Shown: piece after piece, positions 1-7,339 of the stretch
How positions within the stretch are numbered: position 1 is the stretch's first letter
Layout: every line of letters starts with the position of its first letter
Origin: DATLXH01 sp035576005
GTDB taxonomy: Bacteria; Acidobacteriota; Thermoanaerobaculia; Gp7-AA8
Direction of reading: 5' to 3'
Assembly (NCBI GenBank): GCA_035576005.1
Contig: DATLXH010000078.1
Location: forward strand, 1 to 41,084
Length of the DNA stretch: 41,084 bases
Program-made: the position numbers and the translations under genes
The notes under the pieces: generated by a model
Database searches by the model: none
Seen by the model: only the letters and a program-made list of their open reading frames with translations
Told to the model about the DNA's origin: nothing

Positions 1-135
1 CGAAAAACAGCCCTACCGATCACTCGAAGCCGCCGTGACACTTCGCTGTCTCCTCGACAGCGTTATAAGATCGTTCCCAAATGGTCTAATCACAATCTTC
101 AAAGCGCACCGCTGCTCGTTCTACCACGCAGGCTC

Positions 136-2355
136 CTAGGGAGAATCAGCGCGGCGATGGAGGGCGAGCTCGATGGCCATGACGCAACATCCGACAAGTC
201 CGAAGAGGAGTCCCGCAACGAGACTCATCGGACGATAGGTCCACTCCACCTTGTGCGCTCCCGCAGGAACCATCACAGCGCGGAACAGTCCGTTCGCGCG
301 CAAAGGCTTCTCCCGTCGACCGTCGACGGTAACCCTCCATCCGGCTGCATCGAGCTGCGTGATGGAGAGGACCGATGGCGCCGGGGCGGAGAGCTGCACC
401 GCGACGTAGTTGAGGGCAAACCGCTTCAACGATCCGCTGGCCGCGATCGTGTGGTCCCCGCGTTTAGTCAACGGGGGCGCTGCGCCCCTCCCGCTCAGAT
501 ACAACGACTGTCTCGCATCGTTGCCCGCAGACAGGAACTGCTCGAAGGCCTCATCACCACTGGCGGCAACAACCCAGGTCGGCCACAAACCTACGAGCGG
601 CAGGGAGGACTCGTTTTTGTAAACTCCGACTCCCCTCGACTCTTTCAACGCCGTGAATTGCGGAGGAACGGTTCCGTCTGTGAGCAGATAGCCGACGGAA
701 AGAAAATCGATGATGTCAACCCGCGGGCGCGCGTTGATCGACTCGAGCAGGCGCAGATACCGTTGTGGGCGGACTGGGCCCGCCGAATCAACATCCATGA
801 TCCGGTCCGGAAGGTTCAGGTAGCCGTCGAGCCACGCCGCCGCATCCCGTCGTCCGTGGACTTTGACCCGCATCACTTTCCTGGTTGTGCCGACCACGCC
901 TTGCTGCTCAGAGCGTGGATTGAATACACGAGTCTCCAGTAGCGGTCGGGCGGAGAACCAGAGGTCCGTGACCGTTAGAAAACAAAGCACGGCGATGAAT
1001 CCTCTGCGGGCAGGAAACTGGTGCGGCCTCACGGCTAGAAGAGCTGCTGCCACAATCCACAGGATTGCCACGAGGAGCCGCAGATGGATGCTTCCGCTCA
1101 CCGGCTGAAAGAGCAGGAATCCGGACATCGTGACAAGGATCGTCCCTCCAATCGACGCCCATCTGGCGCGCATCGAAACCGCGCCCCAACGGTCGTAACC
1201 GAGCGAGGCCAGCCCTGCCAGCGCCAGAACTGCGAAGAGCGCCACGCGCGCCGGATATCGATTGGCGTTCAGGTGAAGCAGCTCCCAGTGCCGGCCGAGT
1301 ACAGGAGCAAACCGCCCTGCGCTCAGAACGACGCTCATTGAGATCAGAGCGACCCAACCCACAGTCACCATCCTCGATCGACTCGTCGAAAGACGGAGAG
1401 ACGTGATGAGGGCTACCTGCGCGAGCAGCACCGGCACAACGCCGATGTAGAAAGAAACAAGGTACGCCTGCGATGACCGGAACGGCTCGACGACATTCGA
1501 GCGGGAGAGGCGAGGCACCGTTACCGACAACCAGTCGCCGGGACTGAGCGACTCACTGAGCGCGGCCTCGCGACTCAGACCATGGGAGCGGTCGCTCTCG
1601 CGGAGCGATTCCATGAAGGGAACGAGCTGGGGAGATATCAGTAGAAGAGCCAGGAATCCTATGCGAACAAAGTCTCCGACCCTCGACCATCGATCGTGCG
1701 GACTGAAGAACGCAAAGGTGTATGCGATCCATCCGAGGAGCGCGAGCGCTGGCTCGCCTCCCAGAAACATCATGGCGAGCACGAGCGGTGAGACGACGAA
1801 CGCGAGACTGCCGCGGCGCTCGATGTCGCTTCCGCGCAGCTCGTCATCGAAAGCAACGTTTCCACCCCTTCGTCGGGCAGCGCTCGCGCACCAGATCGCT
1901 ATCGGAACCCACGCGAACGTAGTCAGGTTGTTGTTCACATCAAGGCCCGAAAGGATCGGGCCTGCAAACATGAGGGCCGTAGCGCCAAACAGCGCTGCCT
2001 GGAGGGAAGCGTAACGGTTGAAGAGCAGCAGCGCTCCTGCCCCAAGGATGCAACTGTGGAGAAGAAGAAAGGTGACGTACGCCGTTGGGAACGGCAGCAC
2101 AAGGAAGATCCAGGCCGGGGGGTAAAAGATGCCTGTCTGCGGATTGGCCAGCCATCTCTCGCCCGATCCGTTGAAAGGATTCCAGAGCGGGATCTCACCG
2201 CTCCGCAAAGCCTCGGCCGTGAAGTAGCGAAGCGGCACGAAGTAACTCTCGTGATCCCGAAAACTGAATACCTCGTACTCGAGAAGAGGGAGCGCGTACG
2301 GGAGAGCTCCCAGAAGTAGCACCGCGAAAAGAGCCAGCCGCCTGTCGCGATTCAT
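136..2355 (-). CDS. YfhO-family multi-pass membrane protein (GT-C-like)
   Basis: A 739-residue protein dominated by hydrophobic segments, the first at residues 8-28. It resembles the YfhO family: an early Arg-Asp-His loop, a 'PLWNPFNGSGERWLANPQT' loop near residue 57 followed by 'GIFYPPAW', many transmembrane helices, and a soluble C-terminal part (about 480-700) before a last helix. Family knowledge: YfhO proteins are GT-C-fold membrane proteins thought to transfer sugars from polyprenyl-phosphate donors outside the membrane. Its ATG overlaps the TGA of the upstream M20 peptidase gene (ATGA), so the two are probably translationally coupled. A second YfhO-type gene lies at 7278-9824. The membrane topology is clear; the acceptor and the sugar are unknown. 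Confidence 0.82.
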   Translation of the reverse strand: MNRDRRLALFAVLLLGALPYALPLLEYEVFSFRDHESYFVPLRYFTAEALRSGEIPLWNPFNGSGERWLANPQTGIFYPPAWIFLVLPFPTAYVTFLLLHSCILGAGALLLFNRYASLQAALFGATALMFAGPILSGLDVNNNLTTFAWVPIAIWCASAARRRGGNVAFDDELRGSDIERRGSLAFVVSPLVLAMMFLGGEPALALLGWIAYTFAFFSPHDRWSRVGDFVRIGFLALLLISPQLVPFMESLRESDRSHGLSREAALSESLSPGDWLSVTVPRLSRSNVVEPFRSSQAYLVSFYIGVVPVLLAQVALITSLRLSTSRSRMVTVGWVALISMSVVLSAGRFAPVLGRHWELLHLNANRYPARVALFAVLALAGLASLGYDRWGAVSMRARWASIGGTILVTMSGFLLFQPVSGSIHLRLLVAILWIVAAALLAVRPHQFPARRGFIAVLCFLTVTDLWFSARPLLETRVFNPRSEQQGVVGTTRKVMRVKVHGRRDAAAWLDGYLNLPDRIMDVDSAGPVRPQRYLRLLESINARPRVDIIDFLSVGYLLTDGTVPPQFTALKESRGVGVYKNESSLPLVGLWPTWVVAASGDEAFEQFLSAGNDARQSLYLSGRGAAPPLTKRGDHTIAASGSLKRFALNYVAVQLSAPAPSVLSITQLDAAGWRVTVDGRREKPLRANGLFRAVMVPAGAHKVEWTYRPMSLVAGLLFGLVGCCVMAIELALHRRADSP

Positions 2356-3755
2356 CGAGCGGATGTGGAGCAGAAATCCATCACGATGTCCTTCATGAGT
2401 CGAACACCCTGCCAGAAGAAACGCGCGCGGATTCGCTCGTCGACTCCGTGAACCCCGGCTGCATCGTAATAGTTGACTTTGAAAGGAGAGACTCCGTAAG
2501 CGACGATCCCCCTCTGCCTGAAAAAGCGACTGTCCGTCGTGCCGGGTGAGACAGCGGGACCTACGACAGAACCGGGCTCCGCTTTTCTCATCTTCGCGAC
2601 GAGTAACCTGTAAAGGCCATTGTCGATCGGGGATTGAGGAGTCGGTTCTCCTTTCAGGATGACCTCCAGTGCGGCAGTCTCACCGACGAGCGCACGCAAC
2701 CGCGCCAGCATCTGGTCGGGCGATGCATCGGGCAGGAGTCTGATATCAACGGAGGCTGAGGCTGACGAAGGAACACTGTTCATTTCATTGCCAGCACTCA
2801 GCCCGGTCACGACGAGAGTATCGCGCAGGAGCGCGCGATAGGCACCGGGGAACTCGGCCTCGAAGCGGGGGGATTGAAAAAAGCGCTCCGGGTCACGCAT
2901 CATCTCCTGCTTGATGCCGCGCTTGACTTCCGACAAGGTGCGGAACTGCGTCGCCACGGCAGGTGTGAGACGGTAGGGTCGCTCGAGCTTCTGAACCCTG
3001 CTGAGCAACTCGATCAGACGGCCTCCGCTTCCCCCGTCGTCAGGTGGGATCGAGCCGTGGCCTGCCTCGCCCTGAACTCGAAGTCGCACCCAGAGCGGGA
3101 TTTTCTGGGAGACCTCGATCCCCCAGTACGACACCCGATCGACGATCGTCTCGTTCGCCCCACCCTCGTTGATGACGTATCCGACATTCTCGAAGAGATC
3201 GGGCCTCGAGACTAACAACTCGCTGCATCCCCTTCCACCGCCTGACTCTTCGTCGGCTACGGCGAGATAGATCACATCACGCGTGAGCCTGGTTCCCGGC
3301 TTGTGAAGGTCCGCAAACGCCATCAACTCCGCGATACCGAGAGACTTGATATCAAGCGCGCCACGCCCTCGGATGTATCCCCCGGTCATCGTGCCGCCAA
3401 ATGGATTGGCGGACCATTCTCCAGGGTCCGCCGGGACCGTATCGATATGGTGCAGGAGCAGGAGCGCTGGCGCCGTCGTTCCTGATCGCAGTCTCGAATA
3501 GAGGGAAAGTCGATTCTGATTCGATCCCACAAGCTCAGACTTGATGCTCCTCTCCGCCAGAATGCGCTGCAGGTAGCGGGCGCCCGCTGTTTCATTGCCG
3601 GGAGGATTGCTCGTATTGATCCGTAGATAGTCGCGAAGGTAGGACTGAGCCCGCAACTCTTCAGGGTCCTCGATCACCGCGTCGGCCTCACGGCAGGTGA
3701 GTGAGCCAACGGCCAGCAACAGCAGCCCGACACGCATCAAGCTTCGACTCACCAT
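2352..3755 (-). CDS. M20 family metallopeptidase, probable lipoprotein
   Basis: A 467-residue zinc-dependent M20 (ArgE/DapE/CPG2-like) peptidase. Metal-site motifs are LLLHHIDTVP (about 100-109), GRGALD (about 120-125) and ADEESGG (about 167-173); GHGSIP near 222 is the dimerisation-domain His motif; the final metal His is in 'AAGVHGVDE' near the C-terminus. The N-terminus is a hydrophobic leader ending in a Cys near residue 21, an imperfect lipobox, so export with lipid anchoring is likely. The frame stays open upstream to 4148, but that part lies inside the pilin gene on another frame, so the ATG at 3755 (or 3737) is preferred. It is a paralogue of the peptidase at 5196-6563; both share an 'RINTSNPPGNET' segment after the anchor. 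It is coupled to the downstream YfhO gene. Confidence 0.85.
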   Translation of the reverse strand: MVSRSLMRVGLLLLAVGSLTCREADAVIEDPEELRAQSYLRDYLRINTSNPPGNETAGARYLQRILAERSIKSELVGSNQNRLSLYSRLRSGTTAPALLLLHHIDTVPADPGEWSANPFGGTMTGGYIRGRGALDIKSLGIAELMAFADLHKPGTRLTRDVIYLAVADEESGGGRGCSELLVSRPDLFENVGYVINEGGANETIVDRVSYWGIEVSQKIPLWVRLRVQGEAGHGSIPPDDGGSGGRLIELLSRVQKLERPYRLTPAVATQFRTLSEVKRGIKQEMMRDPERFFQSPRFEAEFPGAYRALLRDTLVVTGLSAGNEMNSVPSSASASVDIRLLPDASPDQMLARLRALVGETAALEVILKGEPTPQSPIDNGLYRLLVAKMRKAEPGSVVGPAVSPGTTDSRFFRQRGIVAYGVSPFKVNYYDAAGVHGVDERIRARFFWQGVRLMKDIVMDFCSTSAR

Positions 3756-3908
3756 GTGCAGGATGAGTATGACGCCCTTCTTTCGTGATGGCGACCCGAC
3801 GGCAAGGTCTGGCGTCGAAAGGCCCGCCGCAGATTCGGTTGGAGATCGACAACTGCTTCGGGCCTGCTCAACAGTGAACAGGTTGGGTTGCGCTCGCTCA
3901 GAAAGACG

Positions 3909-3944
3909 AGACGGCCCGGCAAGGCGCTCAGTTGCGGGCCGTCT
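3909..3944 (-). terminator. Hairpin overlapping the pilin stop codon
   Basis: A 10-bp perfect stem (3909-3918 with 3935-3944) surrounds the stop codon of the pilin gene. Downstream on the minus strand there is only a short interrupted T tract, so it may act as a weak terminator or an mRNA-stabilising hairpin between pilin and M20 peptidase. Confidence 0.4.
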
Positions 3945-4446
3945 GGACCCCTTCGGGATAGCTGACGAAGGCACCACCTGAATAGATGATGTCGCAATCG
4001 AAGTCAGTGGTCGGCCCGTCAATGACACTACCGCTGGCCGCGGCCCCCTGTCCATCCCGACCCGTGGATATGATTGTGTACGTAGTCGCTTTGACCGCGG
4101 CGCCCAGTGGCTGATCGGAGGCGAAAGACCAGGGGTTCCCCCAGCCATCCTTTTGCGGAAAGGACCTCATGTAGGTTGGGGCCAGCATGGTTGCCAGGTC
4201 GGTTGCGGTCAGCTGCTCGGCCGGCAGCGCATACGCGCCAGCTGCGTTGTACGAGCTTGTCTCCGTCGCTCGCGACTCCCAGGCCGTCGCGATGTAGACC
4301 ATGTCGGCCATGCTTCGCTTCTGCCTGGTCTTCTGCATCGCGGTGATGAGGTTGGGAATCGCGATCGCGGCCAGAATCCCGATGATCGCGACGACGATGA
4401 GCAACTCAATCAGGGTGAAGCCGGCGGCCCGTTTAGTGCGTCGCAT
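3928..4446 (-). CDS. Type IV pilin / pseudopilin-like protein (copy 1)
   Basis: A 172-residue class III-type prepilin: short basic leader (RRTKRAAG), cleavage site G|FTLIEL near residue 9, Glu5 of the mature protein, then a hydrophobic N-terminal helix. The globular part carries 'KDGWGNPW', typical of GspG/PilA-like major pseudopilins, and ends 'FDCDIIYSGGAFVSYPEGVQ'. It is nearly collinear with the copy at 4516-5031: the helix is almost identical and the heads diverge. It is transcribed after the other copy, with a strong terminator between them, so it probably depends on read-through or its own promoter. It may be a pilus major subunit, a type II secretion pseudopilin, or a stand-alone pilin-like protein; no assembly genes are in the window. 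Confidence 0.9.
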   Translation of the reverse strand: MRRTKRAAGFTLIELLIVVAIIGILAAIAIPNLITAMQKTRQKRSMADMVYIATAWESRATETSSYNAAGAYALPAEQLTATDLATMLAPTYMRSFPQKDGWGNPWSFASDQPLGAAVKATTYTIISTGRDGQGAAASGSVIDGPTTDFDCDIIYSGGAFVSYPEGVQTARN

Positions 4447-4467
4447 AGTCGATCTCTCAACATCTGC

Positions 4468-4501
4468 AAAAAAAAGGGGGGCGAGAATCGCCCCCCTTTT
4501 T
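4468..4501 (-). terminator. Strong intrinsic terminator between the two pilin genes
   Basis: A perfect 9-bp GC-rich stem with a 3-nt loop (4476-4484 and 4488-4496) is followed on the minus strand by eight T (4475-4468). It lies 20 bp after the stop of pilin copy 2 and 22 bp before the start of copy 1. There is also a 5-T run on the plus side, so it could work in both directions. Confidence 0.9.
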
Positions 4502-4515
4502 CACATCCATAAAAT

Positions 4516-5031
4516 CTATTTAACGCCCTGCTGAACGCCTTCCGGATAAGTGATGAAGCTACCACCGGAGTAGACGATGTCGCAGTCGAAGTTCGTGGTC
4601 GCACCTTCAATGGTAGTTGCTTCAAGTGCGCCATTTCGTCCGCCAGACCGAACCATGTAGGTCTGAGCGCGGGTGTTCCCTGTGGTACCGATCGTGGCAT
4701 CCGCATTGAACGTCCAGTCATTTCCCCAGCCATCTTTCTTCGGAAGAGTACGAATGTAGGTAGGCGTCAGGATGGAAATGAGGTTGGTGGTCGTATACGT
4801 AGCGGACGGTACTGTGTAGCCAGCTGCGGAGTAGCCGTTGGTGTCAGTCGCGCGTGCTTCCCATGCGGTGGCGATACCACGCATGTCAGCCATCGTTCGC
4901 TTCTGCTTGGAACGCTGCATGGCGGTGATGAGGTTGGGAATTGCGATTGCTGCGAGGATACCGATGATCGCGACAACGATCAGCAACTCGATAAGTGTGA
5001 AACCCTTCTGCTTGCGTGAGACCTGAATCAT
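4516..5031 (-). CDS. Type IV pilin / pseudopilin-like protein (copy 2)
   Basis: A 171-residue prepilin with leader MIQVSRKQKG, cleavage G|FTLIEL and mature Glu5. The same 'KDGWGNDW' and C-terminal 'FDCDIVYSGGSFITYPEGVQ' blocks as copy 1 are present. The start is well supported by AGGAGG 4 nt before the ATG, with a sigma-54-like promoter about 42 bp further upstream. It is followed at once by a strong terminator, so a short abundant monocistronic mRNA is expected, as is common for a major pilin. The head is Thr-rich (about 85-120), which could serve as glycan acceptors, though nothing in the sequence proves modification. Confidence 0.92.
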   Translation of the reverse strand: MIQVSRKQKGFTLIELLIVVAIIGILAAIAIPNLITAMQRSKQKRTMADMRGIATAWEARATDTNGYSAAGYTVPSATYTTTNLISILTPTYIRTLPKKDGWGNDWTFNADATIGTTGNTRAQTYMVRSGGRNGALEATTIEGATTNFDCDIVYSGGSFITYPEGVQQGVK

Positions 5032-5072
5032 AAATCCTCCTGTTGTGGAACTCGTTGGACGAGAGCCATAAG

Positions 5073-5088
5073 TCCAAGTTCTGTACCA
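5073..5088 (-). promoter_or_regulatory. Sigma-54-type promoter for pilin copy 2
   Basis: On the minus strand the sequence reads TGGTACAGAACTTGGA, close to the RpoN consensus TGGCAC-N5-TTGCA. The -24 GG is intact with correct spacing, but the -12 GC is replaced by GG. It predicts a start about 30 nt before the ATG, leaving room for the AGGAGG. Pilin genes are often RpoN-dependent. Confidence 0.5.
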
Positions 5089-5104
5089 TCACGCCGTATT
5101 TGCT

Positions 5105-5127
5105 AACTGTTTGAAACAGCTACAGTT
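5105..5127. promoter_or_regulatory. Dyad upstream of the sigma-54-like site
   Basis: CTGTTTGAAACAG (5107-5119) is a 6+1+6 perfect inverted repeat, nested in a wider AACTGT...ACAGTT dyad. It sits about 35 bp upstream of the -24 element, where an enhancer-binding activator could bind. A binding role is inferred only from position and symmetry. Confidence 0.35.
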
Positions 5128-5195
5128 AACTTTAGATTGCGTTGCTTCGATCGGCAGCTCCGCCCACTCCGCGTCACCAAATCTAACAAAAATTG

Positions 5196-6563
5196 TCACT
5201 CTTGGAACGCATAGTCACGAACCAACCCAGCCAGGAGTCTCACGCCTCTTCTGAACCGGTCGAGCCGGATGAACTCATCCTGTTTATGGATGCTCTCGGT
5301 CTGGAAAAAGTCCACAGGAAACGGGAAGAATCCGTACGCGGATATGCCGAGCTGTCTGAGATGGCGGGAGTCGGTCGTGCCATAGGGGAAGATGTACGGC
5401 CCTACGTCGACACGGCCATAGCTCCCCTGCACTGCCTTTACGATTCTGCGGTAAAGCTCGGTACCGGTGGAAGAAAGCAGAGCAACGCCGGTCTGGTCGA
5501 TCACTTCGACCCGCACCGGCGCCACCGAAAGCCGAAAACGCTCGATGGCCGACTTCGGATCCTCGTCGGGTAGCTGCTGGAGGACGACATCCATACTAAA
5601 GCTCCCGTCAGGACTCTGCCATACGCCTCCGGCCCACAAGTTGTTCTGAGCGAGCGTGCGGTAGTTACGGTGGAGCCGCCAGAAAGACCCTCTGGCAATC
5701 GCGGTCTCAGGATCGCGAAAAATCTCCCCGTTGGTGATCCGGTGAGGGGCGATCCGCTGGAAATATTCGCGTATCCCCGGAACAAGCCTGTCCGCATCAT
5801 GGGGATGGAAACGGGGCTCCAGAGCGATCCTCACCCGATGCAATTCGTCGCGTGCCGCTGACACCAGCTTCGTCCTGATAAATTGTTTCGAGCCAACCTC
5901 GACACCAAAGTATCGGACCTTGTCCGCATTCATCTCGGTGATGCCGCCCTCACTAATGGCACCACTGATCCCGCGAAAGATGTCGGGCCTGTGCGTCACC
6001 AGCCATCCGATCCCTTCCCTTCCGCCGCGCTCCTCGTCAGCCGTGGCCAGGAAAACGATGTCGCGCACCGGAGTCCTGCCCGATTTCGCGACCTCGATGA
6101 AAGCAATGAGATGGGAAATTCCTATCCCCTTCATATCGAGTGCGCCGCGGCCATAGAGTCGATCCATGGCAACGTCGCCACCGAACGGCGGCACCGACCA
6201 GAGTTTCGGGTCGGCGGGAACGACGTCGATGTGGTGGAGCAGTAAGAGACCCTCGCCGTCGCGACTACCACGGATTCTCGCGTAGACGTTTCCCCGTCCT
6301 GGCGAGGACTCGATGATCTCGGCCTCGATCCCCGCTTCTTTGAGCTGCGCGACCAGAAACTTCGCACCATCGGTCTCGTTTCCAGGCGGGTTGCTGGTGT
6401 TGATCCTGAGGTACGCGCGGAGCATTCGCACTTCGGGGGTGAGCAAAGTCTCGGGCGGAATATAGGCCGAGTCATCGTCCGGTCCGGCCCACCTGACCAG
6501 CGCCACCGACAGGATCGCCAGCAGGGTCGCCACGACGAGCGACACTCGCAGAACCTTACTCAA
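5196..6563 (-). CDS. M20 family metallopeptidase, membrane-anchored (paralogue 2)
   Basis: About 455 residues. An N-terminal helix (first 25 residues) serves as signal anchor. Metal motifs are LLLLHHIDVVP (about 106-116), GRGALDMK (138-145) and ADEERGG (165-171), and the C-terminal metal His is in 'TESIHKQDEF'. The chosen TTG start at 6563 is preceded by GGGGGAAGGGG; an in-frame TTG at 6602 would overlap the divergent gene's start. Compared with the paralogue at 2352-3755, the middle 'lid' domain is divergent and lacks the GHGS motif, carrying 'EPRFHPHDADR' instead, so substrate or dimerisation may differ. It is transcribed towards the pilin pair but reads into their promoter region, so it may be separate. 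Confidence 0.85.
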   Translation of the reverse strand: MSKVLRVSLVVATLLAILSVALVRWAGPDDDSAYIPPETLLTPEVRMLRAYLRINTSNPPGNETDGAKFLVAQLKEAGIEAEIIESSPGRGNVYARIRGSRDGEGLLLLHHIDVVPADPKLWSVPPFGGDVAMDRLYGRGALDMKGIGISHLIAFIEVAKSGRTPVRDIVFLATADEERGGREGIGWLVTHRPDIFRGISGAISEGGITEMNADKVRYFGVEVGSKQFIRTKLVSAARDELHRVRIALEPRFHPHDADRLVPGIREYFQRIAPHRITNGEIFRDPETAIARGSFWRLHRNYRTLAQNNLWAGGVWQSPDGSFSMDVVLQQLPDEDPKSAIERFRLSVAPVRVEVIDQTGVALLSSTGTELYRRIVKAVQGSYGRVDVGPYIFPYGTTDSRHLRQLGISAYGFFPFPVDFFQTESIHKQDEFIRLDRFRRGVRLLAGLVRDYAFQE

Positions 6564-6601
6564 TTCCCCTTCCCCCCAGCTGCTGAGATAGACTCCCGTC
6601 A

Positions 6602-7339
6602 ATGCGAGGCGAGGGGTCTGTTTCGATCATCATTCCAGCGTACAACGAGGCAGCCCGCATCGGCGACACCATCAGGAGACTCCTTGCGTACCGGCACGAA
6701 CCTGATGCCGGAATCCTCGAGATCATCGTAGTCGACGACGGCAGCCGTGACGGCACTACCTCGATCGTGAAGTCCATGCAGGCCGAGCCCGCCCTTCGAC
6801 TGATCTCGTACGGAGCGAATGCCGGAAAAGGTTACGCGATCCGTCGCGGCGTAGTTGAGGCGAAGGGTGACCTGATCCTTCTGAGCGACGCCGATCTGTC
6901 GACTCCCATCGAGGAGTTGGTTCTTCTCCGCCACGCACTGAAGACGGCAGATATTGCAATCGGATCGAGGGCCATCGACCCTGCGAAGGTTCGTATCAAA
7001 CAGAACAAACTTCGCCGCAGGCTCGGCATCACCTTCAATCGCTTGCTCAAAGTCGTCACAGGACTGCCGTTCGGTGACACGCAATGCGGCTTCAAGCTCC
7101 TGCCTCGTGAGGCCGCAAGAAAGATCTTCTCCATCGCAACGATTGACCGATTTGCCTACGACGTCGAGATGCTGATGATTGCGAAATCGGCCGGCTACTC
7201 GGTCGCCGAGGTGCCGGTACTCTGGTTCAACTCGGAGAACTCGCGCGTGCGCATCGTCAGAGATTCGCTTCGCATGTTCATCGATGTTCTACTGATCCGT
7301 CGACGCCTCGGTTCATACGGTCCTGCGTCGCAGGATTGA
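6602..7339 (+). CDS. GT2 glycosyltransferase, DPM/ALG5-like
   Basis: A 245-residue single-domain GT-A enzyme without transmembrane helices. 'VSIIIPAYNEAARI' opens the domain, 'EIIVVDDGSRDGT' binds the nucleotide-sugar, 'NAGKGYAIRRG' follows, and 'ILLSDADLSTP' is the metal-binding DxD-type motif. 'GSRA', 'FGDTQCGFKLLPR' and 'RFAYDVEML' are typical of dolichyl/polyprenyl-phosphate hexose synthases. Likely reaction: transfer of a hexose from a nucleotide sugar to polyprenyl phosphate at the inner membrane face. It starts back-to-back with the M20 peptidase gene, and its 3' end overlaps the convergent YfhO gene by 62 bp. The sugar cannot be read from sequence. Confidence 0.9.
   Translation: MRGEGSVSIIIPAYNEAARIGDTIRRLLAYRHEPDAGILEIIVVDDGSRDGTTSIVKSMQAEPALRLISYGANAGKGYAIRRGVVEAKGDLILLSDADLSTPIEELVLLRHALKTADIAIGSRAIDPAKVRIKQNKLRRRLGITFNRLLKVVTGLPFGDTQCGFKLLPREAARKIFSIATIDRFAYDVEMLMIAKSAGYSVAEVPVLWFNSENSRVRIVRDSLRMFIDVLLIRRRLGSYGPASQD

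Noticed and set aside
157..942. A 261-codon plus-strand frame opposite the first YfhO gene
   Set aside because: Arg/Asp-rich shadow without motifs; the minus-strand membrane protein explains the sequence.
3756..4148. N-terminal extension of the M20 peptidase frame
   Set aside because: It lies largely inside the pilin gene in another frame and lacks any domain; the signal sequence starts at 3755.
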